Assembly (NCBI GenBank): GCA_964559435.1
Contig: CAZLHI010000003.1
Span: forward strand, 106,739-170,738
DNA length: 64,000 nt
Direction of reading: 5' to 3'
From: Hebobacterum sp964559435
Lineage (GTDB): Bacteria; Armatimonadota; Hebobacteria; Hebobacterales; Hebobacteraceae
The translations under genes and the position numbers were made by a program. Under the pieces are notes generated by a model that saw nothing but the letters and a program-made list of their open reading frames with translations, was not told the origin of the DNA and did no database searches. The stretch's first letter is position 1. The number at the start of each line of letters is the position of its first letter. This document shows positions 34,678 to 43,850 of this stretch, piece after piece.

Positions 34678-35208
34678 TCAGGTGCGCTGCAGTCGCTCGA
34701 TCTTGAACTTCGCCTGGTACTCGTTGGGGTTCAGCGCAAGGGCCGCTTGGTACTCCACCATGGCCTGTCGCTGCTTCCCCAATTTCACGTAAGAGTCGCC
34801 GAGGAAGACATGGGCTGCGATGTTTCGCGGGTCACGCCGGAGCGCGGCCTCATAGTGCTTCATGCGACGCCGGACGTCCGCTGCCCGCCCGGATTCGGCG
34901 CCCACGCGGCGCAGTATCTGAACGGCTGCCCACACCGCGAGGGGGATGGCCAACAGGATGAGGAAGTCGATGCCCTGCAAGTGGCGGATATTCTGCACCG
35001 CGGCGATCTCTCCGATGAACAGCGTCAGCACGAGCACGAAGGCCTGCATGCCGCCGATGTTTCCAGCCTGCCAGGAGAGCACGACCTGCGCGCAGGCCCC
35101 TATCGCAACCAGGATGACGAGCGCCGTCTTCGACCACGAAATGAGGCCCTCGCGGGCCAGTTCGCTGACCTTCGTCAGAAACTGCTGGATCGTGTCGCCG
35201 TCGACCAT
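34678..35208 (-). CDS. Membrane protein with C-terminal TPR repeats
   Basis: 176 residues with about three membrane spans (about 20-110: LVILVAIGACAQVVLSW; FVLVLTLFIGEIAAVQN; DFLILLAIPLAVWAAV) and a C-terminal TPR pair (HYEAALRRDPRNIAAHVFLG, VKLGKQRQAMVEYQAALALNP). TPR repeats usually mediate protein contacts; which partner is not known. ATG 35208 overlaps the upstream stop by one base (TGATG), so it is coupled to the kinase-like gene. Confidence 0.75.
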   Translation of the reverse strand: MVDGDTIQQFLTKVSELAREGLISWSKTALVILVAIGACAQVVLSWQAGNIGGMQAFVLVLTLFIGEIAAVQNIRHLQGIDFLILLAIPLAVWAAVQILRRVGAESGRAADVRRRMKHYEAALRRDPRNIAAHVFLGDSYVKLGKQRQAMVEYQAALALNPNEYQAKFKIERLQRT

Positions 35209-36065
35209 CAGCGGCTCGCGCGCGCGGGCAGCGTGAAGGTGACCTGTAACCCGCCCGGCACTGTGTCCTGCTGCATAGTTCCGCCGAGGGCCTCGACGAG
35301 CATGCGACACCTCTCCCCCCGGTGCGGACCCTCCGCCAATGGCGCGCGCTCGCCGTCAGTGGCCGGAGTCGTACAGCGAATCGAGAGCTGCAGACGATTC
35401 GGTTCGGCCGCTCGGCGCGCGGTCAGCTTGACCACTCCGCCGCTCGGTACCCGTTCAATCCCGGCGCTCAGCAGCTCGACCAGCACCTCCACCAGCTGAT
35501 CCGATCTGGCCTCGGGCGTCGGCAGCTCTGTGGTCAGCTCCACCCCCAGCTCGACTCCCTTCTCTCGCGCGGCGGCGCGCACGGACCCCACCACCGCCTC
35601 CACCACGCTGATGAAGGGGGTGTGAACGGAGGCCGCGTCTCCGACCTCGGCCACGCCCTCGAGGGCGTCGAGTTCCTCCACCAGGCCAAGCACCTCGCTC
35701 CCGTCCGCGGCGGCACGGCGGACGAGGTCCCTCTCTTCTTCGGTCAGCGCCTCCGGATGTTGGCCTGCCAGCGCTCGCAGAGCCGCCACGAGCGAGACAA
35801 GGCGCGGCCGCAGCTCCTGCGTGAGAGCGGCGCTCACCTCGGACATCACCTTGTCCTTGTCCGATGGCTCCTGCGCCCGAACCATCTGCAGCGCCACAGC
35901 GGTGATAGTGAGGGCCAACAGCATCTCGACGATCAGCGCGACGAGATGGGCGCGAGGGATGCGGAGCTCCCAGACATGGAGTATCGTCTCCCATCCAGCG
36001 AACAAGACGAAGGCGAGCCCAATCACCAGCACGAGCCGAAGGCCTCTTCCGTGCTCTTGCTTCAC
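35208..36065 (-). CDS. Membrane-bound degenerate histidine-kinase-like protein
   Basis: 285 residues from GTG 36065, preceded by AGGAGG nine bases away. Two membrane spans (about 10-32 and 42-64) lead to a DHp-like helix and an ATPase-like domain. The phosphoacceptor motif is altered: LTQELRPRLVSLVAAL, with Gln where His is expected. The N-box reads LVEVLVELLSAGIERVPSGG without the usual Asn residues, and the G-boxes are not recognisable (GPHRGERCRMLVEALGG). So it is likely a pseudo-kinase or scaffold. It is co-transcribed with the TPR membrane protein. No response regulator is adjacent. Confidence 0.72.
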   Translation of the reverse strand: MKQEHGRGLRLVLVIGLAFVLFAGWETILHVWELRIPRAHLVALIVEMLLALTITAVALQMVRAQEPSDKDKVMSEVSAALTQELRPRLVSLVAALRALAGQHPEALTEEERDLVRRAAADGSEVLGLVEELDALEGVAEVGDAASVHTPFISVVEAVVGSVRAAAREKGVELGVELTTELPTPEARSDQLVEVLVELLSAGIERVPSGGVVKLTARRAAEPNRLQLSIRCTTPATDGERAPLAEGPHRGERCRMLVEALGGTMQQDTVPGGLQVTFTLPARASR

Positions 36066-36537
36066 GGTGCTGTTCCTCCTTCCGTGCAGCGGTCTCCTTC
36101 GCGTGCTGCCATCGCCTCCCGCGTCCTCGTCGGCTGCGGCCGGCAAGCGCCGAGGGGGCACGCACAGAGCACTCGCTTTGCCTGCCAGCGGCTGGCGTCC
36201 TGTGAAGAAGGACGCACAACATCCCGGCAGCGGCCGCAGAGGGCAGGTGGCCGTGCATCTGCCGTCCTCGGGGCGGTCCGTGCTCGGCACACTCGAGATG
36301 GGACGGCGAAACGCTGTGAGCGTGCCTGCTCGCGCGCACAGCGGGCGCTCTCTGGGCGGCGGCCAGGAGCTTGGTCGTGTGATGCCGACAGGACAATGCG
36401 CAGCGAGATGTGACATGGGGACATCGCAGCCCGCCCAATGGGGACCGAGTCCGCTCGCGGACGAGCTGGCAATGACAGAGCACACAGCGGATCGCTGCGT
36501 CCTGGTCGGCGGCGAACGCTCTGACGTGCGGAGCTAG
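36066..36537. other. Upstream region of the kinase-like gene
   Basis: 472 bases with no supported gene. Open frames here are Arg-rich antisense-type reading without domains. No clear promoter was found. Confidence 0.45.
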
Positions 36538-37030
36538 GGATTGCCCTGGGCGGTTCAGTTAGTGCAGAAGGCTGGCCCGCTTCCGTCGATCTGGGGCAGC
36601 GACTTCACCTACCAGGCGTACGAGGTAGGCTACAACGCCTACCGCGGCCTCGACGAGCAGACGGTGCTTGCTTCTCGCGGGTAGGCGAGGCAGGTGGGGG
36701 GGCGAGGTTCCGTTCTATGGGCTGTCGCTCTTCGGCAAGCAGGGAGACCTTCGAGGCTACACGGCCGGGCAGCACGGAGACAGGTTCATGATCGCCCTCC
36801 AGGCCGAGTACCGGCGGCAACTCGAGGGCCCGTGGGGCTACGTGGTCTTCGCGGGAGTGGGAGAGGTGGCGCCCCGGCTGTTCGCTCTCAACCTCGACGA
36901 CCTCCTGCCGAGCGCTGGCGTGGGGCTCCGGTACACGCTCGCGGAGGAGAACCACATCAACCTGCGAGTGGACTTCGCCTACGGCAAGGAGGGGGGCGCG
37001 ATCCACTTCGGCGCGGGGGAGGCTTTCTAG
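36538..37030 (+). pseudogene. Remnant of a BamA/TamA-like outer-membrane protein
   Basis: Frame 1 from 36538 reads AVQLVQKAGPLPSIWGSDF then YEVGYNAYRGLDEQTVLASRG and a TAG stop (36682-36684). Directly after, at a run of seven G, the reading shifts to frame 2 and continues GEVPFYGLSLFG, DLRGYTAGQHGDRFMIALQAEYRRQ, HINLRVDFAYGKEGGAIHFG to a TAG at 37028. EVPFY.L and LRGY.AG..D are typical of the Omp85/surface-antigen barrel C-terminus. One nonsense change and one frameshift make it inactive. No POTRA domains or signal remain. Confidence 0.82.
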
Positions 37031-37154
37031 CCGCCGGCCGACCTGCCGTGCCGCGGAGCGGCCGAGTTCCTAGGGAGCAGACGGGGCGTCAGTCCGTCGG
37101 GACGGCCGTCGACGCGGGAGCGATTCGACCACGCTTCTCGAAGGCAGAGGGCCG

Positions 37155-38156
37155 CTATCCTGAGACGCGCGGGCTCGGCTCACTTGCACCCACCGGGGAC
37201 CGAGCCGCGAGATGACAGGCCGCGAGATGACCTGGCGCGATCTCACTGAGGTCGGGCTCGACGGCACGACACTCAGGTACCTGATTGAGGTAGCAGCGGG
37301 TGTGGAAGCGGCAGCCCGGGGGGACTGCGGTGGGGCTCGGGATGTCCCCGGGGAGAAGTGTGGCTGTGGGTTGTGCGCGGCCGACGCGCGGCACCGCGGA
37401 GAGGAGAGCCCGCGTGTAAGGGTGGGCCGGGCTCTGGATGACTGCGTGGGCAGGACCGATCTCGACGATGCGGCCGAGATACATGACGGCGATGCGCTGG
37501 GAAACGTGTGAGACGACGCTGATATCGTGGGAGATGAAGATCGTCGTGAGCTGGAATCGCTGCTGGAGCCCCCTCAGGATTTCGAGAATCTGCGCCTGAA
37601 TGGAGACGTCGAGGGCCGCGACCGGCTCGTCCGCGACGATGAACTCTGGATCACATGCCAGCGCGCGGGCGATGCCGATGCGCTGGCGCTGCCCGCCGCT
37701 GAACTGGTGTGGGAACCTGCCGGCCTGCGCGGCATCGAGTCCGACGAGGCCGAGCAGTTCTTCTACTCGGCGGCGCGCCTCGCTTCTATCTCGCATGCCG
37801 CAAATCCGCAAGGGGAGCCCGATGATCTGCTCCACCGTCTTATGGGGATTGAGCGACGCAAAGGGATCCTGGAAGATCATCTGGATGCGCGGGCGAACGC
37901 GGCGAAGCTCATTGGGCGGCAGACTGTGAAGGTCGATCCCATCGAGCCGGACCCGGCCGGCAGTTGGCGTGTCCAGGCAACAGATCAGGCGGCCTAGCGT
38001 CGTCTTGCCGCAGCCGCTCTCCCCGACGAGGCCCAGCGTTTCGCCACGGGCGATCTCCAGGGAGACTCCGTCCACGGCCCGTAGCAGGCGGCCACCTTCG
38101 GCCGGAAAGTGCCTTGTGACGCGTTCAGCTTGGAGAAGGATGTTATCCGTGCTCAT
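37155..38156 (-). CDS. dppF: Oligopeptide/dipeptide ABC transporter ATPase, OppF/DppF type
   Basis: 333-residue ATPase for peptide uptake. Walker A is GLVGESGCGKTTLGRL, the signature FSGGQRQRIGIARAL, Walker B IVADEPVAALD, and the Opp-type C-terminal tail has the CRFHTRC cysteine cluster with HPYTRALLSAVP. It ends the operon asnB-like, dppA, B, C, D, hyuA, hyuB, dppF, with hyuAB inserted before it. ATG 38156 starts at the conserved MSTDN; the gap to hyuB is 39 bases. Confidence 0.9.
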   Translation of the reverse strand: MSTDNILLQAERVTRHFPAEGGRLLRAVDGVSLEIARGETLGLVGESGCGKTTLGRLICCLDTPTAGRVRLDGIDLHSLPPNELRRVRPRIQMIFQDPFASLNPHKTVEQIIGLPLRICGMRDRSEARRRVEELLGLVGLDAAQAGRFPHQFSGGQRQRIGIARALACDPEFIVADEPVAALDVSIQAQILEILRGLQQRFQLTTIFISHDISVVSHVSQRIAVMYLGRIVEIGPAHAVIQSPAHPYTRALLSAVPRVGRAQPTATLLPGDIPSPTAVPPGCRFHTRCYLNQVPECRAVEPDLSEIAPGHLAACHLAARSPVGASEPSPRVSG

Positions 38157-38195
38157 CTGTGGCCGATGCTGTCGCGACCTCGGCACGGCCTGCGG

Positions 38196-39902
38196 TCACT
38201 CGTCTCTTTCGGCGGCCACACCGTAGGCCTCCTGCGCGCTGGCGGGAGTGACAAGGCCGTTGCGGAGGTCTTCGCGGACCAGCGCGTCAGGACGTTCTTT
38301 CGGCGCACCGTATCCGCCACCGCCTGGGGTCTGGACTTGGATCAGATCCCCAGCTTCGAGGGGGATTCCGGAGACCTTCGGAGGGAGCCTGCGTCGTCCG
38401 GATGAGCCAGGGTTCAGGATGAAGGCCCCGCATCGACCAGGCGCCCCTCCGGCCGCGCCGCGAGCCGGATGCTCGTGCCTGTCGCCATGGGCGGAGAAGG
38501 TTGCACGGCCGCGGGCGACGCGGATCTCTCTGATAAGCCCGAGGCCGCCCCGAAAGCGGCCGGAGCCGCCCGAGTCGTGAGCGAACTCGTAACGCTCCAC
38601 GACAAGGGGAAAGGCCTGCTCGAGCGCCTCCACGGGGAGGTTCGAGGTGTTGGTGATGTGAACCTGGACTCCGTCGAGTCCGTCGGCCTCGGGCCCGCCG
38701 CCGCCCCCGCCGGCAATGGCCTCAACGTACACGTACTCCCGGCCGGTGGCCGGGTCCACTCCCGAGAACACCACGGCTGTGCTGGCATCGTGGCCGGGCG
38801 CGGGCAGGCGACCCGGCAGGGCCTGGGAGAAGGCCTCGATGATGCAGCCGGCGACGACCTGGCAGGTATCGGTACGCGCGCCGACCGCGCTCGGCGGTTG
38901 GGCGTTCACAATGCTCGCGGCCGGCAGAGACACTTCCACGCACTGGTGCAGCCCGGCGTTGGAGGGAAGACCGGGATCAAGGCTCGCCTTGACAGCGTAG
39001 TAGATGGTCGCGAGCAGGGCGTTGCGAGGGACATTGACGGCAGCCCGCGACGGCGGCCCTGAGCCCGCGAAGTCAAAGCGAAGACGGCTGCCTTCGATGA
39101 CGACCGTTACGCACACCGGCAGCAGCCCTTCACCCTCTACCCCCTCCACCGCGTCCGCAGACCGGTAGGCTCCGTCTGAGACGGCTTCGATGGCCGCGCG
39201 AAGGCGCCGCTCGGTGGCGGCGATCAGCTCGGCCATCGCCGCCCTGACGCGGTGGGGCCCCTGCGCTTCGAACAGGTCCGTCAGGTCGGACAGGCCGAGT
39301 CGGTTGGCGGCGAGCTGGCCGGTCAGATCGAGCCGACGTTGGTCGGGCATGCGGCAACGTGAGGCGAAGAGATCGAAGACCTCCCGGCACAATCCCTCCG
39401 CGGTCGCAAGCCGCATGGGCTCTAACCGCAGGCCCTCTTCGTCTATCGAACGGGCGTCGCCCGAGATGCCGCCGGGGACAGCCGCTCCGATATCAGCGTG
39501 GTGGGCGACATTGGCGACGAACCCCTCAAGGCGCGACCCAAAGAAGAATGGCGAGACGACGGTGACGTCTGGAAGATGAGTGCCGCCACCGGTGTAAGGG
39601 TCGTTGGCGACGAACGCATCGCCCGGCCGGATGCCCTCTGCGCCGAACCGTTCCAGCACGGCCTCCACGACTCCAAGCATGGAGCCGAGATGCAGTGGGA
39701 TGTGCTCGGCCTGAGCGATGAGGGCACCCGCCGAGTCGAAGACCGCCGCAGAGCAGTCTCGTCGCTCCTTGATATTCGGCGAGAAGGCGCTTCTGATCAA
39801 AGCCACTCCCATCGCCTCCGCCGAGGCGAGGAAGCGACTGGCAATTACGGCGAGTTGAATCGGATCGAGTTTGGCGTCGCTGTCACCCACGAGTCGTCTC
39901 AC
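38196..39902 (-). CDS. hyuB: Hydantoinase B / 5-oxoprolinase subunit
   Basis: 568 residues. ATP-dependent N-methylhydantoinase or 5-oxoprolinase complexes use HyuA and HyuB chains to open cyclic amides. NDPYTGGGTHLPDVTV and VAHHADIGAAVPGGISGDA are the metal-site blocks of HyuB, and GLGLIREIRV and a glycine-rich QTPGGGGYG end also match. GTG 39902 overlaps the hyuA stop (GTGA); GTG 39890 is an alternative. Flanked by ABC transporter genes, which suggests its substrate is imported. Confidence 0.88.
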   Translation of the reverse strand: MRRLVGDSDAKLDPIQLAVIASRFLASAEAMGVALIRSAFSPNIKERRDCSAAVFDSAGALIAQAEHIPLHLGSMLGVVEAVLERFGAEGIRPGDAFVANDPYTGGGTHLPDVTVVSPFFFGSRLEGFVANVAHHADIGAAVPGGISGDARSIDEEGLRLEPMRLATAEGLCREVFDLFASRCRMPDQRRLDLTGQLAANRLGLSDLTDLFEAQGPHRVRAAMAELIAATERRLRAAIEAVSDGAYRSADAVEGVEGEGLLPVCVTVVIEGSRLRFDFAGSGPPSRAAVNVPRNALLATIYYAVKASLDPGLPSNAGLHQCVEVSLPAASIVNAQPPSAVGARTDTCQVVAGCIIEAFSQALPGRLPAPGHDASTAVVFSGVDPATGREYVYVEAIAGGGGGGPEADGLDGVQVHITNTSNLPVEALEQAFPLVVERYEFAHDSGGSGRFRGGLGLIREIRVARGRATFSAHGDRHEHPARGAAGGAPGRCGAFILNPGSSGRRRLPPKVSGIPLEAGDLIQVQTPGGGGYGAPKERPDALVREDLRNGLVTPASAQEAYGVAAERDE

Positions 39903-41932
39903 TCCCGCCGAATGCGCAATGCCCCGCCGGCCACCTGCGCTCGGCAGCCCTTTGGAAGGTAAGTGGTGGAGTCGTACTGCTCGATGATTGCCGTTCCGGC
40001 CACAATGGCGCCTTCCCCCAGTGCCGAGCGGTCATACACCAGGCATTGTTCATCACCGCCTCTTGCATGGATGAGTCGTCCTTCCTTTGGCTCGGGCGCG
40101 CCCTCGGCGCCCGCCACCGGGGCGGGCCGGGGCAGGGCGCCGGCCTCCGCGACCGCGGTGACCAGCAGGTCAACGACTTCCACTTCCTGCTCGGGCAGGG
40201 AGTAGCCGTAGTGCTGTTCATGGGCGGCGTGGAAGGATTGCATGACCGCTGTGAGGTCGTGTGGGCCAAGTTCACCGGGCGGCACATCGACCGACAGCTC
40301 GTAGTCTTGGCCGGAGTAGCGCGCAGCCGCCTGTCGCAGAACGGCGCTGGCACCGGTGGGCGCGTGGACTTCGAGCCAGCAACGCGCCTCGGCCTCTAGG
40401 GCGCGATAGGCTTCGCTGAGTGCGGCCAGGGAATCCGTTCCCAACGGTGCGAGGCGCGTCTGAACCCAGTCCCTGCGCAGGTCGCTTGCCAGCAGCCCCC
40501 AAGCCGAGAAGTTGCCCGGCGACAGCGGCACGATGACCTCGTCAACCTCCAGCTCTGCCGCCAGTTCGCAGGCGATGAGGGGCCCTGCTCCGCCGGCGGC
40601 AATGAGTGCGTAATCCCGCGGGTCGCGGCCCTCCCGCACAGTCATTGCTTCGACCGCCCGGCGAACGTTTGCGACGGCGAGCTCGACTGTGCCGAGAGCG
40701 GCTCGCTCTGGCGAGATGCCCAGGGGATGGGCGACATTCTCAGCCAGGCCGCTGAGCGCGGCGCCGGGATCCAGCATCATCTCTCCCCCCAGCAGCCCGT
40801 GTGGGGACAACCGGCGGAGAAGGAGCAGCGCGTCGGTGAGCGTGGGCTCCTCTCCGCCCCGACCGTAGCACGCGGGGCCGGGATCGGCGCCCGCGCTCCG
40901 TGGGCCGACTTGCGGGAGCCCGCCCTCGTCGACCCGCACGATGCTGCCCCCGCCGGCACCTATGCACCGGACGTCGGCGCCAGGCACCTCAACAGCATAT
41001 CCGCCGACGTCGCGGCCGCTGGCGACGGCCGGAAGTCCTCCTTCGATGAGGCAGACATCGCTGCTCGTGCCGCCCATATCGATGGAGATGGCGCGAGCCA
41101 AACCGAGATCGGCGCAGATCGCGGCGGCTGCGGCCGCCCCGGCCGCCGGACCGGAGAGGACGGTTGTAACGGGCTTCTGACAGGCCTCGTCGAGCGCCGC
41201 CAGGCCACCGTTTGACTGCATGATATGAGGACTGACCGCTATCCGCGCACTCCGCGCACGGCGCCCGAACTCGTCGAGGTAGCGGCCCATCAGCGGCCCG
41301 AGATAGGCGTTGACAACGGTGGTGCTGAGGCGCTCATACTCCCGGAACCGCGGTAGGACGTCGCTCGACGCGCTGACATAGACGCCAGGCAGCAGCTCGC
41401 GAGCAAGCTCCTTGATGGTCCTCTCGTGGCGTGGGTTGGCGTAGGAATGCAGGCAGCAGATCGCGAGCGCCTCGACGCCCGCCTCCTTCAGGAAGGCGAG
41501 CTCGCGCCTCATGGCTTCACAGTCGAGGGGCCGCATGACCGATCCGTCCGGGTGGAGCCGCTCGGGGGCTTCCCGACGGAGCCGCCGCGGAACCAGGGGG
41601 CGTGGCTTTCGCGCGCTCAGGTCGTAGAGCGAGGGCCGCCGCTGCCTGGCAATCTCGAGGAGGTCGCGAAAGCCCTGCGTCGTGATGAGCCCGGTACGTG
41701 CTCCCTTGCCCTCGATCAAGGCGTTCGTGCCCGCCGTCGTGCCGTGGGCGAAGAAGCTCACCTCTGCGAGCGGCACGGCTTCTCCCAGCGCGGCGAGGCC
41801 CTCTGCCGCGCCGCGGGCGAGGTCGGCGGGCGTGGAAGGCACCTTCCTGAAGTGTATCTCGCCCGAGGCGGCGTCCATCGCGGTGACGTCGGTGAACGTT
41901 CCGCCGATGTCGATGCCGACACGCCAGGCCAT
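39899..41932 (-). CDS. hyuA: Hydantoinase A / 5-oxoprolinase subunit
   Basis: 677-residue ASKHA-fold partner of HyuB. GIDIGGTFTDVTAMD at the start and IDMGGTSSDVCLIEGG are the phosphate loops; HGTTAGTNALIEGKG is a family block. The reaction class is ATP-dependent ring opening of hydantoins or 5-oxoproline; the exact substrate cannot be told. ATG 41932 shares one base with the dppD stop (TGATG). It overlaps hyuB at its end, as is usual for the pair. Confidence 0.9.
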   Translation of the reverse strand: MAWRVGIDIGGTFTDVTAMDAASGEIHFRKVPSTPADLARGAAEGLAALGEAVPLAEVSFFAHGTTAGTNALIEGKGARTGLITTQGFRDLLEIARQRRPSLYDLSARKPRPLVPRRLRREAPERLHPDGSVMRPLDCEAMRRELAFLKEAGVEALAICCLHSYANPRHERTIKELARELLPGVYVSASSDVLPRFREYERLSTTVVNAYLGPLMGRYLDEFGRRARSARIAVSPHIMQSNGGLAALDEACQKPVTTVLSGPAAGAAAAAAICADLGLARAISIDMGGTSSDVCLIEGGLPAVASGRDVGGYAVEVPGADVRCIGAGGGSIVRVDEGGLPQVGPRSAGADPGPACYGRGGEEPTLTDALLLLRRLSPHGLLGGEMMLDPGAALSGLAENVAHPLGISPERAALGTVELAVANVRRAVEAMTVREGRDPRDYALIAAGGAGPLIACELAAELEVDEVIVPLSPGNFSAWGLLASDLRRDWVQTRLAPLGTDSLAALSEAYRALEAEARCWLEVHAPTGASAVLRQAAARYSGQDYELSVDVPPGELGPHDLTAVMQSFHAAHEQHYGYSLPEQEVEVVDLLVTAVAEAGALPRPAPVAGAEGAPEPKEGRLIHARGGDEQCLVYDRSALGEGAIVAGTAIIEQYDSTTYLPKGCRAQVAGGALRIRRE

Positions 41933-42936
41933 CAGCTTATCCCTGCAACCGGCCCCACCTCACGCGCGCCCTGGTACAGGTAGCAGCGCACCAGCCGCTC
42001 CGGCCCCTGCCGGTAGACAGGCGGGACCGCGTGCCGGCAGCGCTCCAAGACTTCAGGACAACGGGGCGCGAACCGGCATCCCGCGGGCAGATTCACCAGG
42101 TCGGGGACGACGCCCTCGATGGGACGGATAGGAATGTCAGGCTTCCCCAGACGCGGCACACAGCGAAGCAGGCCCTGGGTGTACGGGTGGAGGGGATCCT
42201 CGAGTATCTCGGCGACAGTTCCTCGCTCTACGATGGCTCCGGCGTACATGACGGCAGCGCGTTCGGCGAACTGTGACACGAGGCCGAGGTCGTGGGTGAT
42301 GAGGAGAACGGCCAGCCCGCGCTCGCGCTTCACCTCGGCCAGGAGGTCCATGATCTGTGCCTGGAGCGTGACGTCGAGGGCAGTGGTCGGCTCGTCGGCA
42401 ATCAGCAGGTCGGGCTCGCAGGAGACGGCGATGGCGATCATCACGCGCTGGCGCATTCCGCCGCTCAGCTCATGGGGGTAGCTGCGCAGACGCTCGCGGG
42501 GCGCGGGAATGCCCATCGCTTCGAGCAGCGCGACGGCGCGCTCGCGCGCCTCCCACCCTCGGGCGACGCGGTGGATCTTCAGCGTCTCCGTGAGCTGGGT
42601 CCGGACGGAGAAGGTCGGGTTGAGCGTCGAGAGCGGATCCTGGAAGACCATACCAATGCGGGAGCCGCGGATGTCTCGCATTCGCGCCTCGGTCTTCTCC
42701 ATCAGATTCTCGCCGTCGAAGAGAACCCGGCCCCCGGCGACGCGGCCGGGCGGTCGGATGAGGCGCATGATGGAGAGAGCCGTGACGCTCTTGCCACACC
42801 CGCTCTCGCCGACGAGTGCAAGCGTCTCCCCGCGCCCCACGGCCAAGCTCAGACCGTCGACTGCTCGGAGCACGCCGCGGTAGGTGATGAAGCGGGTGTG
42901 CAGATCCTGGACTTCCAGCAGCGGGGTCTCTTTCAT
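41932..42936 (-). CDS. dppD: Oligopeptide/dipeptide ABC transporter ATPase, OppD/DppD type
   Basis: 334 residues. Walker A LVGESGCGKSVTALSIM, the signature LSGGMRQRVMIAIA, Walker B LIADEPTTALD, and the Opp/Dpp C-terminal CRFAPRC cluster with HPYTQGLLRCVP. Partner of DppF in the ATPase pair, at the inner face of the membrane. ATG 42936 overlaps the dppC stop by four bases; the longer frame upstream runs over dppC and is rejected. Confidence 0.92.
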   Translation of the reverse strand: MKETPLLEVQDLHTRFITYRGVLRAVDGLSLAVGRGETLALVGESGCGKSVTALSIMRLIRPPGRVAGGRVLFDGENLMEKTEARMRDIRGSRIGMVFQDPLSTLNPTFSVRTQLTETLKIHRVARGWEARERAVALLEAMGIPAPRERLRSYPHELSGGMRQRVMIAIAVSCEPDLLIADEPTTALDVTLQAQIMDLLAEVKRERGLAVLLITHDLGLVSQFAERAAVMYAGAIVERGTVAEILEDPLHPYTQGLLRCVPRLGKPDIPIRPIEGVVPDLVNLPAGCRFAPRCPEVLERCRHAVPPVYRQGPERLVRCYLYQGAREVGPVAGIS

Positions 42937-43850
42937 TTCCTCATGCGCGGGTCGAGCACGTCCCGCAGTCCTTCGCCGAAGAGATTCACGGACAGAACCA
43001 ATATCAGAATGGCCAATCCAGGGAAGGTAGCGATCCACCACGCGCTTGCGACATCGGCGCGGCCGTCAGAGACCATCGTCCCCCAGGCGGGGATGCTGGG
43101 CGGGACGCCGATGCCGAGGAAGCTGAGCGACGCCTCCGCGATGATGATGGTGGCCATGCGAAGAGTCGCCAGGACGATGAGCGGCGGGATGATGTTCGGC
43201 AAGATCTCACTGAAAAGGATGTGAGGTGTCGTCGCGCCCACCCCGCGCGCCGCGGCGACGTAGTCTGAGTCGCGAGCGGCGAGCACATCGCCGCGGGCGA
43301 CACGATAGAAGTCGACCCAGCCCTTGAAGGCGAGCGCGGCCACGAGCGCAATGAGGTTCGGGCCGGTTGCGGCCATGATAGCGAGGGCGAAGATCAGGAA
43401 CGGGAATGCGAGGAGTGTGTCCACGACCCGGGACATCACGGAGTCGAACCAGCCGCGGAAGTAGCCCGCGGCCATGCCGAGAGCCGTCCCGACGAGCAGG
43501 GTGACCAGCACAACGACGACGCCGAGGAATATCGAGATGCGTGCGCCGTAGATCATGCGGCTGAGCAGGTCTCGCCCGAGGCTGTCCGTACCAAGGGCGT
43601 AGCCGCCGCCCTCGGGATGCCAGAACGGCGGCACACGAATCGCATGGGCGTTCTGAAGGTTGGGATCATGTGGGGCGATCGCGGGAGCAAGCATCCCAAT
43701 GGCTACGAAGGCCAGCACGATGAGGCCGGCGGCGACGGCCACGCGATTGCCGAACAGCAGCCGGAGCATCCCCGGCTGCGTCCCCGCGGTGGTCGTCAGG
43801 ACCTCGTCTTCTGTGACTGACTGAGCCACTGGCCTCGCTCGCGCTCTCAT
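42933..43850 (-). CDS. dppC: Oligopeptide/dipeptide ABC transporter permease, DppC type
   Basis: 305-residue permease with an N-terminal cytoplasmic segment, one span (about 30-60) and a five-span binding-protein-dependent transport domain. HPEGGGYALGTDSLGRDLLSR is a DppC/OppC mark and RGVGATTPHILFSEILPN is the ATPase-contact EAA loop. ATG 43850 overlaps the dppB stop (ATGA). Confidence 0.92.
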   Translation of the reverse strand: MRARARPVAQSVTEDEVLTTTAGTQPGMLRLLFGNRVAVAAGLIVLAFVAIGMLAPAIAPHDPNLQNAHAIRVPPFWHPEGGGYALGTDSLGRDLLSRMIYGARISIFLGVVVVLVTLLVGTALGMAAGYFRGWFDSVMSRVVDTLLAFPFLIFALAIMAATGPNLIALVAALAFKGWVDFYRVARGDVLAARDSDYVAAARGVGATTPHILFSEILPNIIPPLIVLATLRMATIIIAEASLSFLGIGVPPSIPAWGTMVSDGRADVASAWWIATFPGLAILILVLSVNLFGEGLRDVLDPRMRK

